A stretch of 64,000 nucleotides of DNA from Desmonostoc muscorum LEGE 12446. Its GTDB lineage: Bacteria > Cyanobacteriota > Cyanobacteriia > Cyanobacteriales > Nostocaceae. Location of the stretch: the NCBI RefSeq assembly GCF_015207005.2, contig NZ_JADEXS020000001.1, forward strand, positions 682,001 to 746,000, in the 5' to 3' direction. A program made the translations under genes and the position numbers. The first letter of the stretch is position 1; each line of letters begins with the position of its first letter. This document shows positions 37,492 through 46,871 of this stretch, in pieces. The notes below the pieces were generated by a model that worked only from the letters and a program-made list of their open reading frames with translations, did not search any database and was not told the origin of the DNA.

Positions 37492-38124
37492 TTACCCTAA
37501 CTTACCCTGCACCCAAGCGCGGAAGGATTGCACCAAATCGATTTCATCCATAGTTTTACTTTTCTGGATAAATCTATTCAGATCGCTAACAGAAACTAAA
37601 GGAAAAGCTCTACTAAAATTAACCTCAATATACTGACTTTCTACTAATTGATAAAATTTTAAAACTTCACCGTCATATCTCCACAATTCTGCTACACCTA
37701 AAGCCGCATAAATATTAAACTTATCAACAGAACTACTAGTAATATCAATTTCAACTGCTAAATCGGGTGCTGGGTCTGCTCTTAAATCTAATTTTTGTTT
37801 ACCTCTAATTACTGGCTCATTTTGAATATAATAGCAACTATCGGGTTCTATTCCTTTGGCTATTGATTGACGTTTTAATGTTGTAGAACCAGCACTTCTA
37901 ATTTTAATTTTTAATTCCACTGCTAAAGCGAATATCAATCTGTCAAACTGAATTTTAGGATTTTCGTGTTCAAAAAGTGGAGTCATGATTTCTAAAACAC
38001 CGCTGTCATAAGCAAACCGAGAACCTCTATCCTCACCTGTCTCTTGAAGCAAGGCTTCAAAGGTTTCCCAGCTAATGTTGTATAGCACTGTTCTTTGTTC
38101 AGCAGGCGTTGACTGGACAAGCAT
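37492..38124 (-). CDS. Uma2-family (DUF820) PD-(D/E)XK-like protein (tandem copy)
   Basis: 210 residues, same architecture: VSTPAEQRTVLYN-type N-terminus, SRFAYDSGVLEIMTPLFEHE, GIEPDSCYYIQNEPVIRGKQKL, then DPAPDLAVEIDITSSSVDKFNIYAALGVAELWRYDG. Its ATG follows the stop of the upstream gene by one base (TAA-T-ATG), so these two are translationally coupled. The downstream paralogue starts 47 bp beyond its stop. Confidence 0.87.
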   Translation of the reverse strand: MLVQSTPAEQRTVLYNISWETFEALLQETGEDRGSRFAYDSGVLEIMTPLFEHENPKIQFDRLIFALAVELKIKIRSAGSTTLKRQSIAKGIEPDSCYYIQNEPVIRGKQKLDLRADPAPDLAVEIDITSSSVDKFNIYAALGVAELWRYDGEVLKFYQLVESQYIEVNFSRAFPLVSVSDLNRFIQKSKTMDEIDLVQSFRAWVQGKLG

Positions 38125-38125
38125 A

Positions 38126-38734
38126 TTAAAAGACTTCTTCTGTCAAAATGTTAGATAAAATCCCTAAAATTTTACCTATATCACTAATATAATGTTCACC
38201 TAAGTCAATTTCAACTACTTGCCCAATTAGCTTTAAAAACTTCCAGTTGGTTCCAGTGGTGACAGTACCATAAATTGTTTTAATGTTATTTCCTTCACGT
38301 TCATTAAACAATTTAGCTGCTAACATCTCTGCTACACACTGACCTAATCCTGCATTGATATTTTCTTTTTTAGCTTCTACAATTGTTACAACTGGTGCGT
38401 TAAGAATTAATAGTTCTGCTGAACGACTAATAACAAAATCGCAATTTCCATTTAATCCCTGTGCGACATCAACAGTAAAATCAATACCTGAAAACAAACT
38501 TATTTGATTATTGAAATATTTTCTGAGAGCAATTAGAATAGGGGCAATAATCATTTCTGAACGGGATTTTTCTGTATTACTTGCTAAAGCCAAAGGTATA
38601 TTTTCGCGTAATATTTCTGCAAGCAATGGTGGACATTCTATCTGTTGTGTAGACGCAAATATATCAAATTTGTCAGAAATGATTAAATCAAAGGTTTTTC
38701 TAACTTTGTCAAGGGTAAAGTCACTGTAAGACAT
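38126..38734 (-). CDS. Uncharacterised protein with PD-(D/E)XK nuclease-like core
   Basis: The ATG at 38734 (MSYSDFTLDKVRKTF) is chosen because AGGAG lies 8 nt before it; a longer frame starts 45 nt earlier without such a site. The 202-residue product has DFTVDVAQGLNGNCDFVISR and VVTIVEAKKENINAGLGQCVAEMLAA, a D...E-x-K pattern like restriction-type nucleases. It heads a three-gene run with two Uma2 genes of the same predicted fold. No methylase or helicase accompanies it, so it is not an ordinary restriction system. Function unknown. Confidence 0.7.
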   Translation of the reverse strand: MSYSDFTLDKVRKTFDLIISDKFDIFASTQQIECPPLLAEILRENIPLALASNTEKSRSEMIIAPILIALRKYFNNQISLFSGIDFTVDVAQGLNGNCDFVISRSAELLILNAPVVTIVEAKKENINAGLGQCVAEMLAAKLFNEREGNNIKTIYGTVTTGTNWKFLKLIGQVVEIDLGEHYISDIGKILGILSNILTEEVF

Positions 38735-38829
38735 TTTAGTTGCTCCTGATAAATCATCTAGGTAGGTAAATTGTGCCAAATATTATTAATTAATAATTGA
38801 CACAATCAGCATCTAAACATTGTCTACTT

Positions 38830-40092
38830 TTAACTAGAGAATTCAGCAAAAAAGTCTAGGGTTTCCTTTAGTGCTTTGATGAAAATATCAATTTCCTCAC
38901 GAGTATTGTAGAACGATAAACTTGCCCGTGCGCTTGCGGGAATTCCTAAGTAGCGGTGTAATGGTTGAGTGCAATGGTGTCCAGAACGAATGGCAACGCC
39001 TTCTTGATCTAATAATGTAGATAAGTCGTTGGCGTGGACTCCTTCGGCGGTGAATGTAGCTAAGGCAGCTCTACCTTCTCCTTGAGCATTTGGTTTGGGG
39101 CCGTAAATTCTAATTTGGGGAATTTGTTCTAATTGTTGGAACAAATAAGCTGTTAATTCGGCTTCGGAGGCGTGGATTTTATCCATGCCGATACTGCTGA
39201 GATAATCTATTGCGGCACCAAGTGCGATCGCTTCTCCAATTGCAGGCGTACCAGCTTCAAATTTATGGGGTAATTCTGCATAGGTGGAATGGTCTAAATA
39301 CACCTCTGCAATCATCTCGCCACCGCCAAAAAATGGAGGCATTGATTCTAACAATTCCAACTTGCCATACAAAAATCCGATGCCAGTGGGGGCGCACATT
39401 TTGTGGCCAGAAGCAACCAACCAATCACAATCTATTTGTTGTACATCAATGGGGAAGTGTGGTACACTTTGACAAGCATCGACTAAAAATTTCGCACCGT
39501 AATTGTGAGCGATCGCCCCAATTTCTGCTACTGGATTAATACAACCCAAAGCATTAGAAATATGTACCACTGACACCAGTTTTGTTTTCTCGGAAATCAG
39601 CTTTTTAAACTGCTCCAAATCAAAAGTTTGTTCTGGTGTAAGTTCAACAAATTTCAACACCGCGCCAGTTTTTTGTGCCACCAATTGCCACGGCACAATA
39701 TTGCTGTGATGTTCCATCACCGACAGAATAATCTCATCTCCCGGCTGCAAATTGTTCATTCCCCAACTGTAAGCGACTAGATTAATCGCCTCACTGGCGT
39801 TGCGGGTATAGACAATTTCCTGACGCGATGCAGCATTAATAAATTTAGCAATTTTGTCTCTAGCACCTTCATAAGCATCGGTAGCCTTAGCACTTAGAGT
39901 GTGGGCACCTCGATGCACATTGGCATTATATTGCTCGTAATAATCTCGTAAAGTATTTAATACGAGTAAAGGCTTTTGGGATGTTGCAGCATTATCGAGA
40001 TAAACTAGGGTTTTCTCATTGACTTCCTGATGCAAAATTGGGAAGTCAGCGCGAACTTTATCGGCAAGGGTTTTAGTAGTGGTGAAAGTCAT
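38830..40092 (-). CDS. sufS: Cysteine desulfurase SufS
   Basis: About 420 residues from the ATG at 40092. PLP enzyme that takes sulfur from cysteine for Fe-S cluster assembly. It has [33 protein letters not shown], the PLP lysine in [20 protein letters not shown], and the active-site cysteine in [24 protein letters not shown]. Last gene of the sufBCDS run on this strand; about 140 bp separate it from sufD. Confidence 0.95.
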   Translation of the reverse strand: MTFTTTKTLADKVRADFPILHQEVNEKTLVYLDNAATSQKPLLVLNTLRDYYEQYNANVHRGAHTLSAKATDAYEGARDKIAKFINAASRQEIVYTRNASEAINLVAYSWGMNNLQPGDEIILSVMEHHSNIVPWQLVAQKTGAVLKFVELTPEQTFDLEQFKKLISEKTKLVSVVHISNALGCINPVAEIGAIAHNYGAKFLVDACQSVPHFPIDVQQIDCDWLVASGHKMCAPTGIGFLYGKLELLESMPPFFGGGEMIAEVYLDHSTYAELPHKFEAGTPAIGEAIALGAAIDYLSSIGMDKIHASEAELTAYLFQQLEQIPQIRIYGPKPNAQGEGRAALATFTAEGVHANDLSTLLDQEGVAIRSGHHCTQPLHRYLGIPASARASLSFYNTREEIDIFIKALKETLDFFAEFSS

Positions 40093-40232
40093 TGGTAGAT
40101 TCAAGCAATTTTGGATTTTGGATTTTAGATTTTAGATTAAATTTTTCCATCTAAAATCTAAAATTAGCCTTGGGGGTTGAAACTTTTTTAAATTTTGGAT
40201 TTTGAATATTCAATGCAAAATCCAAAATTTGG

Positions 40233-41606
40233 TCAAGATTCCAGCGATATGGACTTGAGATTATTAACAGTGTTTAACAGGTTTTCTCGGAGAGAGGGAA
40301 CGGGTATTTGGTTGATAATTTCAGCAGCGAAAGCGTTAATTAACAATTTACGAGCATCGTTTTCATCAATTCCCCGACTTTGGAGGTAGAAGATTTCATC
40401 ATCCTCCAATTGACTGACGGTAGCGCCGTGAGCGCATTTGACATTATCCGCAGTAATTTCTAATTGGGGTTTAGTATCAACCCTGGCTTTTGATGATAGT
40501 AGCAAATTTCGATTTAACTGGGCTGCATCTGTCAATTGCGCTGGCTTGGGAACAAAAACTTTGCCGTTGAACACAGCATGAGCGCGATCGCCGACAATAC
40601 ACTTGTGCAACTGTTTACTTGTACCATAAGGATGATTCAGAGCGATCGCACTGTGAGTATCCGCCAACTGCTTGCCAGAAATCATCGTCAACCCATTGAG
40701 AGTAGTTTGGGTTTGTTCGCCAGTTTGCAAAATCTCCAAATTATGCCGTGATAACCTTCCGCCAAAAGTTATGGCATGACAAGTATATCGACTATCACGA
40801 GATTGAGCGATCGCAGTCTTGCCAACATGAAAAGCTTCTCCACCCTCTCGCTCAACCCTAGTGTGACTCACCTCGGCATTCTCACCAACCCAAACTTCCG
40901 TCACCGCATTCGTCAAATATCTCTCTTTCTCTGCGCCCTCTGCGCCTCTGCGGTTCGTATACTCCTCCACCAAAGTCACCTGCGAACCACCTTCCGCCAC
41001 CACCAAACAACGCGGCTGCGAAATCGTCGCACTCTCACCAGCAGCTGCAACAAACACCAGATGAATTGGCGTCTCAACTACCACATTCTTCTTCACCCAA
41101 ATCACCGCTGCATCAGTTATCCCAGCAGTATTGAGAGCCGTAAAAACTTCCTGCGCTCCTTCAGCTTGAGCTAAATACTGTTGTACAGCCTCCTGCTCAG
41201 CCACAGGTAACCCAGCCAAATTACTCACCACCACCCCAGGCGGTAAATCTGCGACTGCGGATAACTCCGGCGCATAAACACCATTCACAAAAACCAGACG
41301 ACTGTTAGCCGCTTCTGGCAAAATCTCCGGTAGAGACGCTTCATGCAACGTCTCTACATTAAACTGCACTTGTCGCAGAGAAGACAAATCAGTAAATCGC
41401 CATTCTTCCTCGCGGGTGCTGGGAATATGAGAGTGGCGTACCCAATTAGCGGCACCTTCACGTAAACCTTGCAGCCACCCTTCTGTTTTTGATGCAGTGA
41501 CTTGATTTAACAAGCCAATTAAATAAGCATCTTTATCCAACAGAGTAGCTGTCAGACTCGCTGCATCCGAGTTAGGAATTGGACTAGGGGAAACTTGAAT
41601 ACTCAT
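40233..41606 (-). CDS. sufD: Fe-S cluster assembly scaffold SufD, with two repeat-derived segments
   Basis: 457 residues; SufBCD complex component with SufB. The C-terminal core NRNLLLSSKARVDTKPQLEI, ADNVKCAHGATVSQLEDDEIFYLQSRGIDE is typical. Two stretches look like dispersed repeats read in frame: FNVETLHEASLPEI (nt 41330-41357, GTAGAGACG palindrome family) and TNRRGAEGAEKER (nt about 40925-40957, same as the intergenic GCGGTTCG-type repeat at 42405-42452). Neither disturbs the frame. It overlaps sufC at one base (41606), so translation is coupled. Confidence 0.93.
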   Translation of the reverse strand: MSIQVSPSPIPNSDAASLTATLLDKDAYLIGLLNQVTASKTEGWLQGLREGAANWVRHSHIPSTREEEWRFTDLSSLRQVQFNVETLHEASLPEILPEAANSRLVFVNGVYAPELSAVADLPPGVVVSNLAGLPVAEQEAVQQYLAQAEGAQEVFTALNTAGITDAAVIWVKKNVVVETPIHLVFVAAAGESATISQPRCLVVAEGGSQVTLVEEYTNRRGAEGAEKERYLTNAVTEVWVGENAEVSHTRVEREGGEAFHVGKTAIAQSRDSRYTCHAITFGGRLSRHNLEILQTGEQTQTTLNGLTMISGKQLADTHSAIALNHPYGTSKQLHKCIVGDRAHAVFNGKVFVPKPAQLTDAAQLNRNLLLSSKARVDTKPQLEITADNVKCAHGATVSQLEDDEIFYLQSRGIDENDARKLLINAFAAEIINQIPVPSLRENLLNTVNNLKSISLES

Positions 41607-42394
41607 TAAACACCCACCTCAGCTGCAAACTCTGCCAACACCCAGTCATAACCGCGAGACTCTAATTCTAGTGCCAATTCCTTACCACCACTAGTGAGAA
41701 TTCGCCCATTTGCCATCACATGGACAAAATCTGGCACAATATAATCGAGCAACCGCTGATAGTGGGTAATTAAAATCGTGGCATTTTCTGGACTTGCCAA
41801 TTGATTTACCCCATTCGCCACAATTCTGAGCGCATCAATATCCAAACCCGAATCAGTCTCATCCAAAATTCCCAACTTTGGTTCTAGCAGCGCCATTTGC
41901 AGAATTTCATTCCGCTTTTTCTCGCCACCAGAAAACCCTTCATTCAAACTCCGATTGAGGAAAGCGGCATTCATTTTTACCACATCCAGCTTTTCCTCAA
42001 TCAAATCGTCAAAATCAAACGCGTCTATTTCTTCCAAACCCCGTGCTTTCTGCCGGGAATTGTACGCCACCCGTAAGAAATCCAAATTGCTCACACCAGG
42101 AATTTCCAGCGGATACTGAAAAGCCAAAAACACACCACTTCTAGCGCGTTCCTCTGGTTCCAACTCCAGCAGATTTTGTCCTTGGAAAATCACCTCACCG
42201 CCAGTCACCTCATACGCCGGGTGCCCAGCCAACACCTTAGAAAAAGTACTCTTACCAGAACCATTCGGTCCCATAATCGCATGAATTTCACCCGATCGCA
42301 CCTCCAGGTTCACACCCTTTAAAATCGGTGTCCCATCAACATTAGCCGTCAGATTCCGTACCGACAGGACAACTTCACTATTTTCAATAATCAT
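41606..42394 (-). CDS. sufC: Fe-S assembly ATPase SufC
   Basis: 262-residue ABC-type ATPase: Walker [20 protein letters not shown], signature [17 protein letters not shown], Walker [20 protein letters not shown], His-loop [13 protein letters not shown]. It powers the SufBCD scaffold in the cytosol. Lies between sufB and sufD on the same strand. A dispersed repeat and a small foldback element separate it from sufB. Confidence 0.96.
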   Translation of the reverse strand: MIIENSEVVLSVRNLTANVDGTPILKGVNLEVRSGEIHAIMGPNGSGKSTFSKVLAGHPAYEVTGGEVIFQGQNLLELEPEERARSGVFLAFQYPLEIPGVSNLDFLRVAYNSRQKARGLEEIDAFDFDDLIEEKLDVVKMNAAFLNRSLNEGFSGGEKKRNEILQMALLEPKLGILDETDSGLDIDALRIVANGVNQLASPENATILITHYQRLLDYIVPDFVHVMANGRILTSGGKELALELESRGYDWVLAEFAAEVGV

Positions 42395-42404
42395 CTTCTC
42401 TCCC

Positions 42405-42452
42405 TTCTCTTTCTTTGCGCTCTTTGCGTCCTTTGCGGTTCGTTATTCTTCC
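42405..42452. repeat. Dispersed TTTGCG(T/C)CCTTTGCGGTTCG-type repeat
   Basis: Homologous runs with core TTTGCGGTTCG or CTGCGGTTCG occur here, inside sufD (about 40920-40966) and inside the foldback element at 62589-62679. Confidence 0.75.
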
Positions 42453-42466
42453 AAAGATAAACACAG

Positions 42467-42544
42467 GCGTTGCTGAATAAAAATATCAAAATCTCACGCA
42501 GAGGCGCAGAGGCGCAGAGAGAAGTTTTTTGTATTCAGCAATGC
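42467..42544. mobile_element. 78-bp foldback (MITE-like) element between sufC and sufB
   Basis: Ends GCGTTGCTGAATA (42467-42479) and TATTCAGCAATGC (42532-42544) are inverted repeats with one mismatch. No transposase inside. A related GGGCGTTG-ended element lies at 56164-56279. No clear target duplication. Confidence 0.6.
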
Positions 42545-42582
42545 TTCAAGACGGATTTATGTGTGTTTATCTCTGGTTCCAT

Positions 42583-44022
42583 TTATCCAACACTGCCTTC
42601 CAACTTCAAACTCAACAACTTATCAGCTTCCACAGCAAACTCCATCGGTAGCTGATTGAAAACATCCTTACAGAAGCCGCTAATCATCATCGAAATAGCA
42701 TCCTCTGAAGAAATACCCCGTTGAGCGAAGTAAAATAACTGATCTTCCCCAATCTTAGAAGTAGAAGCTTCATGCTCTACCTTCGCAGTATTATTTTGCA
42801 CCTGGATATAAGGGAAAGTATTGGCATGGGCATTATCCCCAATCAGCATCGAATCGCACTGAGAATAATTTCTCGCCCCTTTCGCAGTCGGATTGACCTT
42901 CACCAAACCCCGATAACTGTTACTAGATTTACCTGCGGAAATTCCCTTAGAAATAATTGTACTACGGGTATTCTTACCAACGTGAATCATCTTTGTACCC
43001 GTATCAGCTTGCTGCATGTTGTTTGTCAGCGCCACCGAGTAGAACTCACCCACAGAGTTATCACCCACCAAAACACAGCTAGGATACTTCCAAGTAATTG
43101 CCGAACCTGTTTCTACTTGAGTCCAGGAAATCTTGGAATTTACGCCCTGACACAAACCGCGCTTGGTGACAAAGTTGTAAATACCGCCTTTACCGTTAGC
43201 ATCCCCAGCGTACCAGTTTTGGACGGTGGAGTATTTAATTTCGGCGTTGTCTAGAGCAACAAGTTCCACCACAGCCGCGTGCAGCTGATTGCTGTCATAC
43301 ATTGGTGCAGTGCAACCTTCGAGGTAGGAAACATAGCTACCTTCTTCAGCGACAATCAAAGTCCGCTCAAATTGTCCTGTGTCACCGGAGTTGATGCGGA
43401 AGTAGGTAGACAGTTCCATCGGACATTTGACGCCTTTGGGAATGTAGACGAAGGAACCATCACTAAATACGGCGGCGTTGAGAGCAGCAAAATAGTTGTC
43501 AGCAATGGGAACGACGCTACCCAGATATTTTTTTATTAGTTCTGGATGTTCCTGCAACGCTTCGGAAATTGAACAGAAAATAACGCCGTCTTTAGCTAAC
43601 TTTTCTTTAAATGTAGTGGCAACAGAAACGCTATCGAAAATCGCGTCTACAGCAACATTTGCCAGTCGCTTTTGTTCAGATAGGGAAATACCCAGCTTTT
43701 CAAAGGTTTCCAAGAGAGTTGGATCGACTTCATCCAAGCTGTTGAGTTTTTCTTTCTTGCGTTTCGGGGCTGAGTAATAAATGATATCTTGATAATTAAT
43801 TGGCGGATACTTGACATTAGGCCAAGTTGGTTCTGTCATTTTTTGCCACTGGCGATAAGCCTTCAGGCGAAAGTCCAACATGAACTGTGGCTCGTTCTTC
43901 TTCGACGAAATCAAGCGGACAACATCCTCATCCAATCCACGAGGAATAGTGTCTGCCTCAATGTCGGTAACAAAGCCGTACTTGTAAGGTTGGTTGACTA
44001 AGGTTTTGACAGTGGCACTCAT
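42583..44022 (-). CDS. sufB: Fe-S cluster assembly scaffold SufB
   Basis: 479 residues, main scaffold on which clusters are built. Seen are [100 protein letters not shown] and the C-terminal [22 protein letters not shown]. First gene of the operon; its promoter region holds two SufR operators and diverges from sufR. Confidence 0.97.
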   Translation of the reverse strand: MSATVKTLVNQPYKYGFVTDIEADTIPRGLDEDVVRLISSKKNEPQFMLDFRLKAYRQWQKMTEPTWPNVKYPPINYQDIIYYSAPKRKKEKLNSLDEVDPTLLETFEKLGISLSEQKRLANVAVDAIFDSVSVATTFKEKLAKDGVIFCSISEALQEHPELIKKYLGSVVPIADNYFAALNAAVFSDGSFVYIPKGVKCPMELSTYFRINSGDTGQFERTLIVAEEGSYVSYLEGCTAPMYDSNQLHAAVVELVALDNAEIKYSTVQNWYAGDANGKGGIYNFVTKRGLCQGVNSKISWTQVETGSAITWKYPSCVLVGDNSVGEFYSVALTNNMQQADTGTKMIHVGKNTRSTIISKGISAGKSSNSYRGLVKVNPTAKGARNYSQCDSMLIGDNAHANTFPYIQVQNNTAKVEHEASTSKIGEDQLFYFAQRGISSEDAISMMISGFCKDVFNQLPMEFAVEADKLLSLKLEGSVG

Positions 44023-44147
44023 CGCTAATAATCTCTTGTGTTCGGTTAAATCTCTCTAAGGATGGGAGACAAGCTATTCTGTTGCCGATTCCCACCTCGC
44101 GTTACGGAATGGTTACACGGCTGCTAGAATGGTGGTAGGGAGTAAAA

Positions 44148-44161
44148 CAACAGCTATGTTG
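44148..44161. promoter_or_regulatory. SufR operator 1 (CAAC-N6-GTTG)
   Basis: CAACAGCTATGTTG matches exactly the CAAC-N6-GTTG consensus known for cyanobacterial SufR. It lies 126 bp before the sufB start and 105 bp before sufR, in the divergent promoter region. Confidence 0.85.
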
Positions 44162-44192
44162 TTTAATGTATCTCCATTTTACGCTAAATTAA

Positions 44193-44206
44193 CAACAACA
44201 ATGTTG
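44193..44206. promoter_or_regulatory. SufR operator 2 (CAAC-N6-GTTG)
   Basis: CAACAACAATGTTG, also an exact consensus match, 45 bp from the first site centre to centre and 60 bp upstream of the sufR ATG. Two sites in the shared promoter fit repression of sufBCDS and autoregulation of sufR. Confidence 0.85.
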
Positions 44207-44265
44207 TCAAAGTCAATTTTTCCCAGAAATTTTTGGGACGTTCCCGCAGCGTCTCACACCAGAAG

Positions 44266-44949
44266 ATGGCGACTATCCACCAGTCCTCAACCAAGCAAGA
44301 AATCCTAGAATATCTGCACAAGCACCAAAAAGCAACGGCTATTGAGCTTGCTGAAGTTTTAGATGTGAGCAAGCAAGCGATTCGTCGCCACCTCAAAGAT
44401 TTGGAGACGGAGGAGCTAGTTTTGTTTTCGACATCATCAGATCAAGCCGGAATGGGGCGTCCCCAGCATGTTTATCAACTGAGTCGTCAGGGACGCGATC
44501 GCTTGCACCGCACAATGAGCGATCGCTTCGGTGATGCCAGCGGCAATTTTGCTGTTTCGCTGCTGGATACCTTAGCAGAAACCGTGGGACACGACCAATT
44601 CAAATCCATATTACAGAAGCAGTGGGAACGTAAAGCTCATGAATATCGCGATCGCGTGGGTAGCGGTTCACTGCGAGAACGTGTAGCCAACCTAGTAGAG
44701 TTGAGAAAAGCTGAAGGCTTTATGGCCGAGTATCACCCTGTTGATGTGAATGACTGCTCCAGAGGCGAAAGTTTCATATTTATAGAGCATAACTGCGCCA
44801 TTTCCAACGTTGCTGAATCTTTCCCCACCATTTGTGGTCATGAATTAGAAATGTTTGCTGGCGTCTTACCAGATTGTACAGTAGAACGCACCCACTGGAT
44901 TATCAACGGCGAACACCGTTGTGGTTATTTAGTACAAGCCCGCAATTAG
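44266..44949 (+). CDS. sufR: Fe-S-dependent repressor SufR
   Basis: 227 residues from the ATG at 44266 (MATIHQSSTKQEIL). An N-terminal DeoR/ArsR-type winged helix (ATAIELAEVLDVSKQAIRRHLKDLE) is joined to a C-terminal sensor domain with four cysteines in DCSRGESF, EHNCAISN, TICGHELEM, PDCTVER and a further HRCGYL. These bind an Fe-S cluster; with cluster it represses sufBCDS, and loss of the cluster relieves repression. Divergent from sufB with matching operators between. Confidence 0.95.
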   Translation: MATIHQSSTKQEILEYLHKHQKATAIELAEVLDVSKQAIRRHLKDLETEELVLFSTSSDQAGMGRPQHVYQLSRQGRDRLHRTMSDRFGDASGNFAVSLLDTLAETVGHDQFKSILQKQWERKAHEYRDRVGSGSLRERVANLVELRKAEGFMAEYHPVDVNDCSRGESFIFIEHNCAISNVAESFPTICGHELEMFAGVLPDCTVERTHWIINGEHRCGYLVQARN

Positions 44950-45028
44950 TCATTAGTCATTTGTGAAAACCAATCCCTACTCCCTACTCCCCACTCCCAA
45001 ATAATCAACTAAATTACAGATAGCATTT

Positions 45029-45289
45029 ATGGATGTAGCACCACAGCAGCCATCAACCCAATTTTTAACATTGGAAGAGTCAGCAAAAGTAGACGCGGCT
45101 TTGTTGTCTTCCCCAGAAAAGTTTTTAACAAGATTGACAATTTCATCACTTAAACTTTTAAAATATATTGCTCAAGAGTACGGTGTTGCTATTGAAGATT
45201 TGACAACACAACAAGTAATTGCCTGGTTTGAAAAAGATGGCAAAATTCGACGTGAGCAGGGAATTGAAGCTTCATATTTGAAATGGTGA
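45029..45289 (+). CDS. Small conserved-looking protein of unknown function
   Basis: 86 residues: LTLEESAKVDAALLSSPEKFLTRLTISSLKLLKYIAQEYG followed by VAIEDLTTQQVIAWFEKDGKIRREQGIEAS. No signal peptide or membrane helix; mostly helical and soluble. It lies 80 bp after sufR on the same strand, beyond a short pyrimidine repeat, and could share its transcript. I do not recognise a family. Confidence 0.65.
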   Translation: MDVAPQQPSTQFLTLEESAKVDAALLSSPEKFLTRLTISSLKLLKYIAQEYGVAIEDLTTQQVIAWFEKDGKIRREQGIEASYLKW

Positions 45290-45340
45290 ACTGTAGTAAT
45301 AAAGTTTAGATTCATTTAGTTATAAAAAATAACAACACAG

Positions 45341-45388
45341 AATATCCCGCTTTGAAAAAACAGAAATGTTTCTTGAAAGCGGGATATT
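45341..45388. terminator. Inverted repeat, possible terminator
   Basis: AATATCCCGCTTT (45341-45353) and AAAGCGGGATATT (45376-45388) pair perfectly over 13 bp with a 22-nt loop. It lies just after the 86-residue gene. No T-run follows, so the terminator role is a guess. Confidence 0.4.
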
Positions 45389-45573
45389 AATAGATAAGAT
45401 ACAGCGAATTTTAAGTTGGTAAACTACACAAACTAAATTTCAAAGTGAGGAATAAAGCCTGTTTTAATTCCGACTCCTGAATTCTGAATTCTGTTAGCGC
45501 AGCGGGGCGTAGCCCATTCTGAATTCTGCTGTATGTTGTTGATGGATGAGAAATTTCAAAGCGATGAGTCTAT

Positions 45574-45903
45574 CTATTTATTCTTGCGACTCTGCCGCCC
45601 TGCCTTAGCATGTTGTTCTGGTGTGCCTCCTTGGGTTCCCTTTTCTTCAGTATCGGTATCCTCACTATCTTTATTACGATTACGCTTGTGGGAACTCTTG
45701 CCACCTTCACGGCCGATTTCAGCCATGTGTTCTCTATCCTGACTTACAGCTTCACCACCTTTGTGTCCAGCTTCACGAGCTTCTTCAGATGTAAACTCAT
45801 GGGCGGTGCCCTTTTCATGGGCGGCTTGTCCCCCCTTGCTCGCTATTTCGCGTTGCTTGTCATCATCCATCGAAGCAAAACCACGTTTGCTTGTATCAGC
45901 CAT
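45574..45903 (-). CDS. KGG-repeat stress-type hydrophilic protein
   Basis: 109 residues, very hydrophilic, with repeated KGG/GREGG units: REIASKGGQAAHEKGTAHEFT, REAGHKGGEAVSQDREHMAE, IGREGGKSSHKRNRNK, GTQGGTPEQHAKAG. This is the stress-induced KGG repeat seen in GsiB-like and plant Em-like proteins, linked to desiccation or general stress. Probably intrinsically disordered. The opposite strand is also open but translates to shadow sequence. Confidence 0.85.
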   Translation of the reverse strand: MADTSKRGFASMDDDKQREIASKGGQAAHEKGTAHEFTSEEAREAGHKGGEAVSQDREHMAEIGREGGKSSHKRNRNKDSEDTDTEEKGTQGGTPEQHAKAGRQSRKNK

Positions 45904-46151
45904 GATGGTACTCCTTGTATCTAAATTAAAGCTTTTAGTTTTTTCAGCCAGTCAAAACTTTAAATTCGGTTTTTGATTTCATCAGTTATTGACTTTCTTT
46001 ATTTAGCTACTTCAATTATTTATATTCATTAATCTTTAGAAATAAATATTCAACTTTCTTCTTCAACTTGTGATATACGACTAAAGTAGTTATTTACTAT
46101 AAAAAATATGTAGGTCTAAAATGTAAAAAACTTCATCATGGGTACTTGATA

Positions 46152-46757
46152 ATGTATAAAATAAAAATTTTTGTATATAAATTTATCGTTAAATATTTTT
46201 TAATCGGGCTATTTATAATTAGTTGTAGTTCTGAAAATAAGGGTAATCTTCCCATAAATTCTAGCAATAGCAGTCAATCAAAAAAGGAAGTGAAAATTAT
46301 GAAATTGGAAAGCAATGCCTTTAACGCTAATGATTTAATTCCTGGTAAATACACCTGTGATGGTAAAGATATTTCTCCACCTTTACTCTGGGATGAAATT
46401 CCAATAGGAACAGAAAGTATAGCATTGATTGTTGATGATCCTGATGCACCTGGACGAACTTTTGTTCATTGGGTTGTTTACGATATTCCAAATACAACTC
46501 GCCAATTACCAGAGAATATTCCAACTGTAAAAACTTTACCCAATGGTGGAGTGCAGGGCAAAAATGATTTTGGCAAGTTTGGTTACGGTGGCCCGTGTCC
46601 ACCCAGTGGAACTCATCGCTACTTTTTTAAACTTTTTGCTTTAGATAAAAGTTTAGATTTGGCAGCAGGTGCTACCAAAAACCAAATTTTAGCAGCAATG
46701 GAAGGTCATGTTTTGGCAACAGCAGAATTAATTGGAAAATACAAACGCCAGTCTTAA
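46152..46757 (+). CDS. YbhB/YbcL-type PEBP (Raf-kinase-inhibitor-like) lipoprotein
   Basis: 201 residues from the ATG at 46152. A lipoprotein signal (KYFLIGLFIISC, cysteine in a lipobox) precedes a phosphatidylethanolamine-binding-protein domain: LIPGKYTCDGKDISPPLLWDE, IALIVDDPDAPGRTFVHWVVYDIP, FGKFGYGGPCPPSGTHRYFFKLFALD. The DPDAP and GPCPPSGTHRY motifs form the ligand pocket. Role in bacteria is unclear. The AT-rich upstream region has no good ribosome site, so the start is moderately sure. Confidence 0.88.
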   Translation: MYKIKIFVYKFIVKYFLIGLFIISCSSENKGNLPINSSNSSQSKKEVKIMKLESNAFNANDLIPGKYTCDGKDISPPLLWDEIPIGTESIALIVDDPDAPGRTFVHWVVYDIPNTTRQLPENIPTVKTLPNGGVQGKNDFGKFGYGGPCPPSGTHRYFFKLFALDKSLDLAAGATKNQILAAMEGHVLATAELIGKYKRQS

Positions 46758-46770
46758 ATAAACAAAAAGG

Positions 46771-46798
46771 TAGGGGCGCACAGCTGTGCGCCCCTACA
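46771..46798. repeat. Foldback repeat GTAGGGGCGCA family
   Basis: GTAGGGGCGCACAG followed by CTGTGCGCCCCTAC, a perfect 28-bp palindrome directly after the PEBP gene; the same core as in the 60-bp element at 32521-32580. May act as terminator. Confidence 0.8.
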
Positions 46799-46871
46799 GA
46801 AGATTATGGTTCAAATAATAGATGAAAAAGGCTGCAATGTCATTTAATTTTTCAGACAGACAATTAATTTT

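Noticed and set aside
45610..45976. Plus-strand frames opposite the KGG protein gene
   Set aside because: They are the complement of a repetitive hydrophilic gene whose minus-strand product matches a known stress family.
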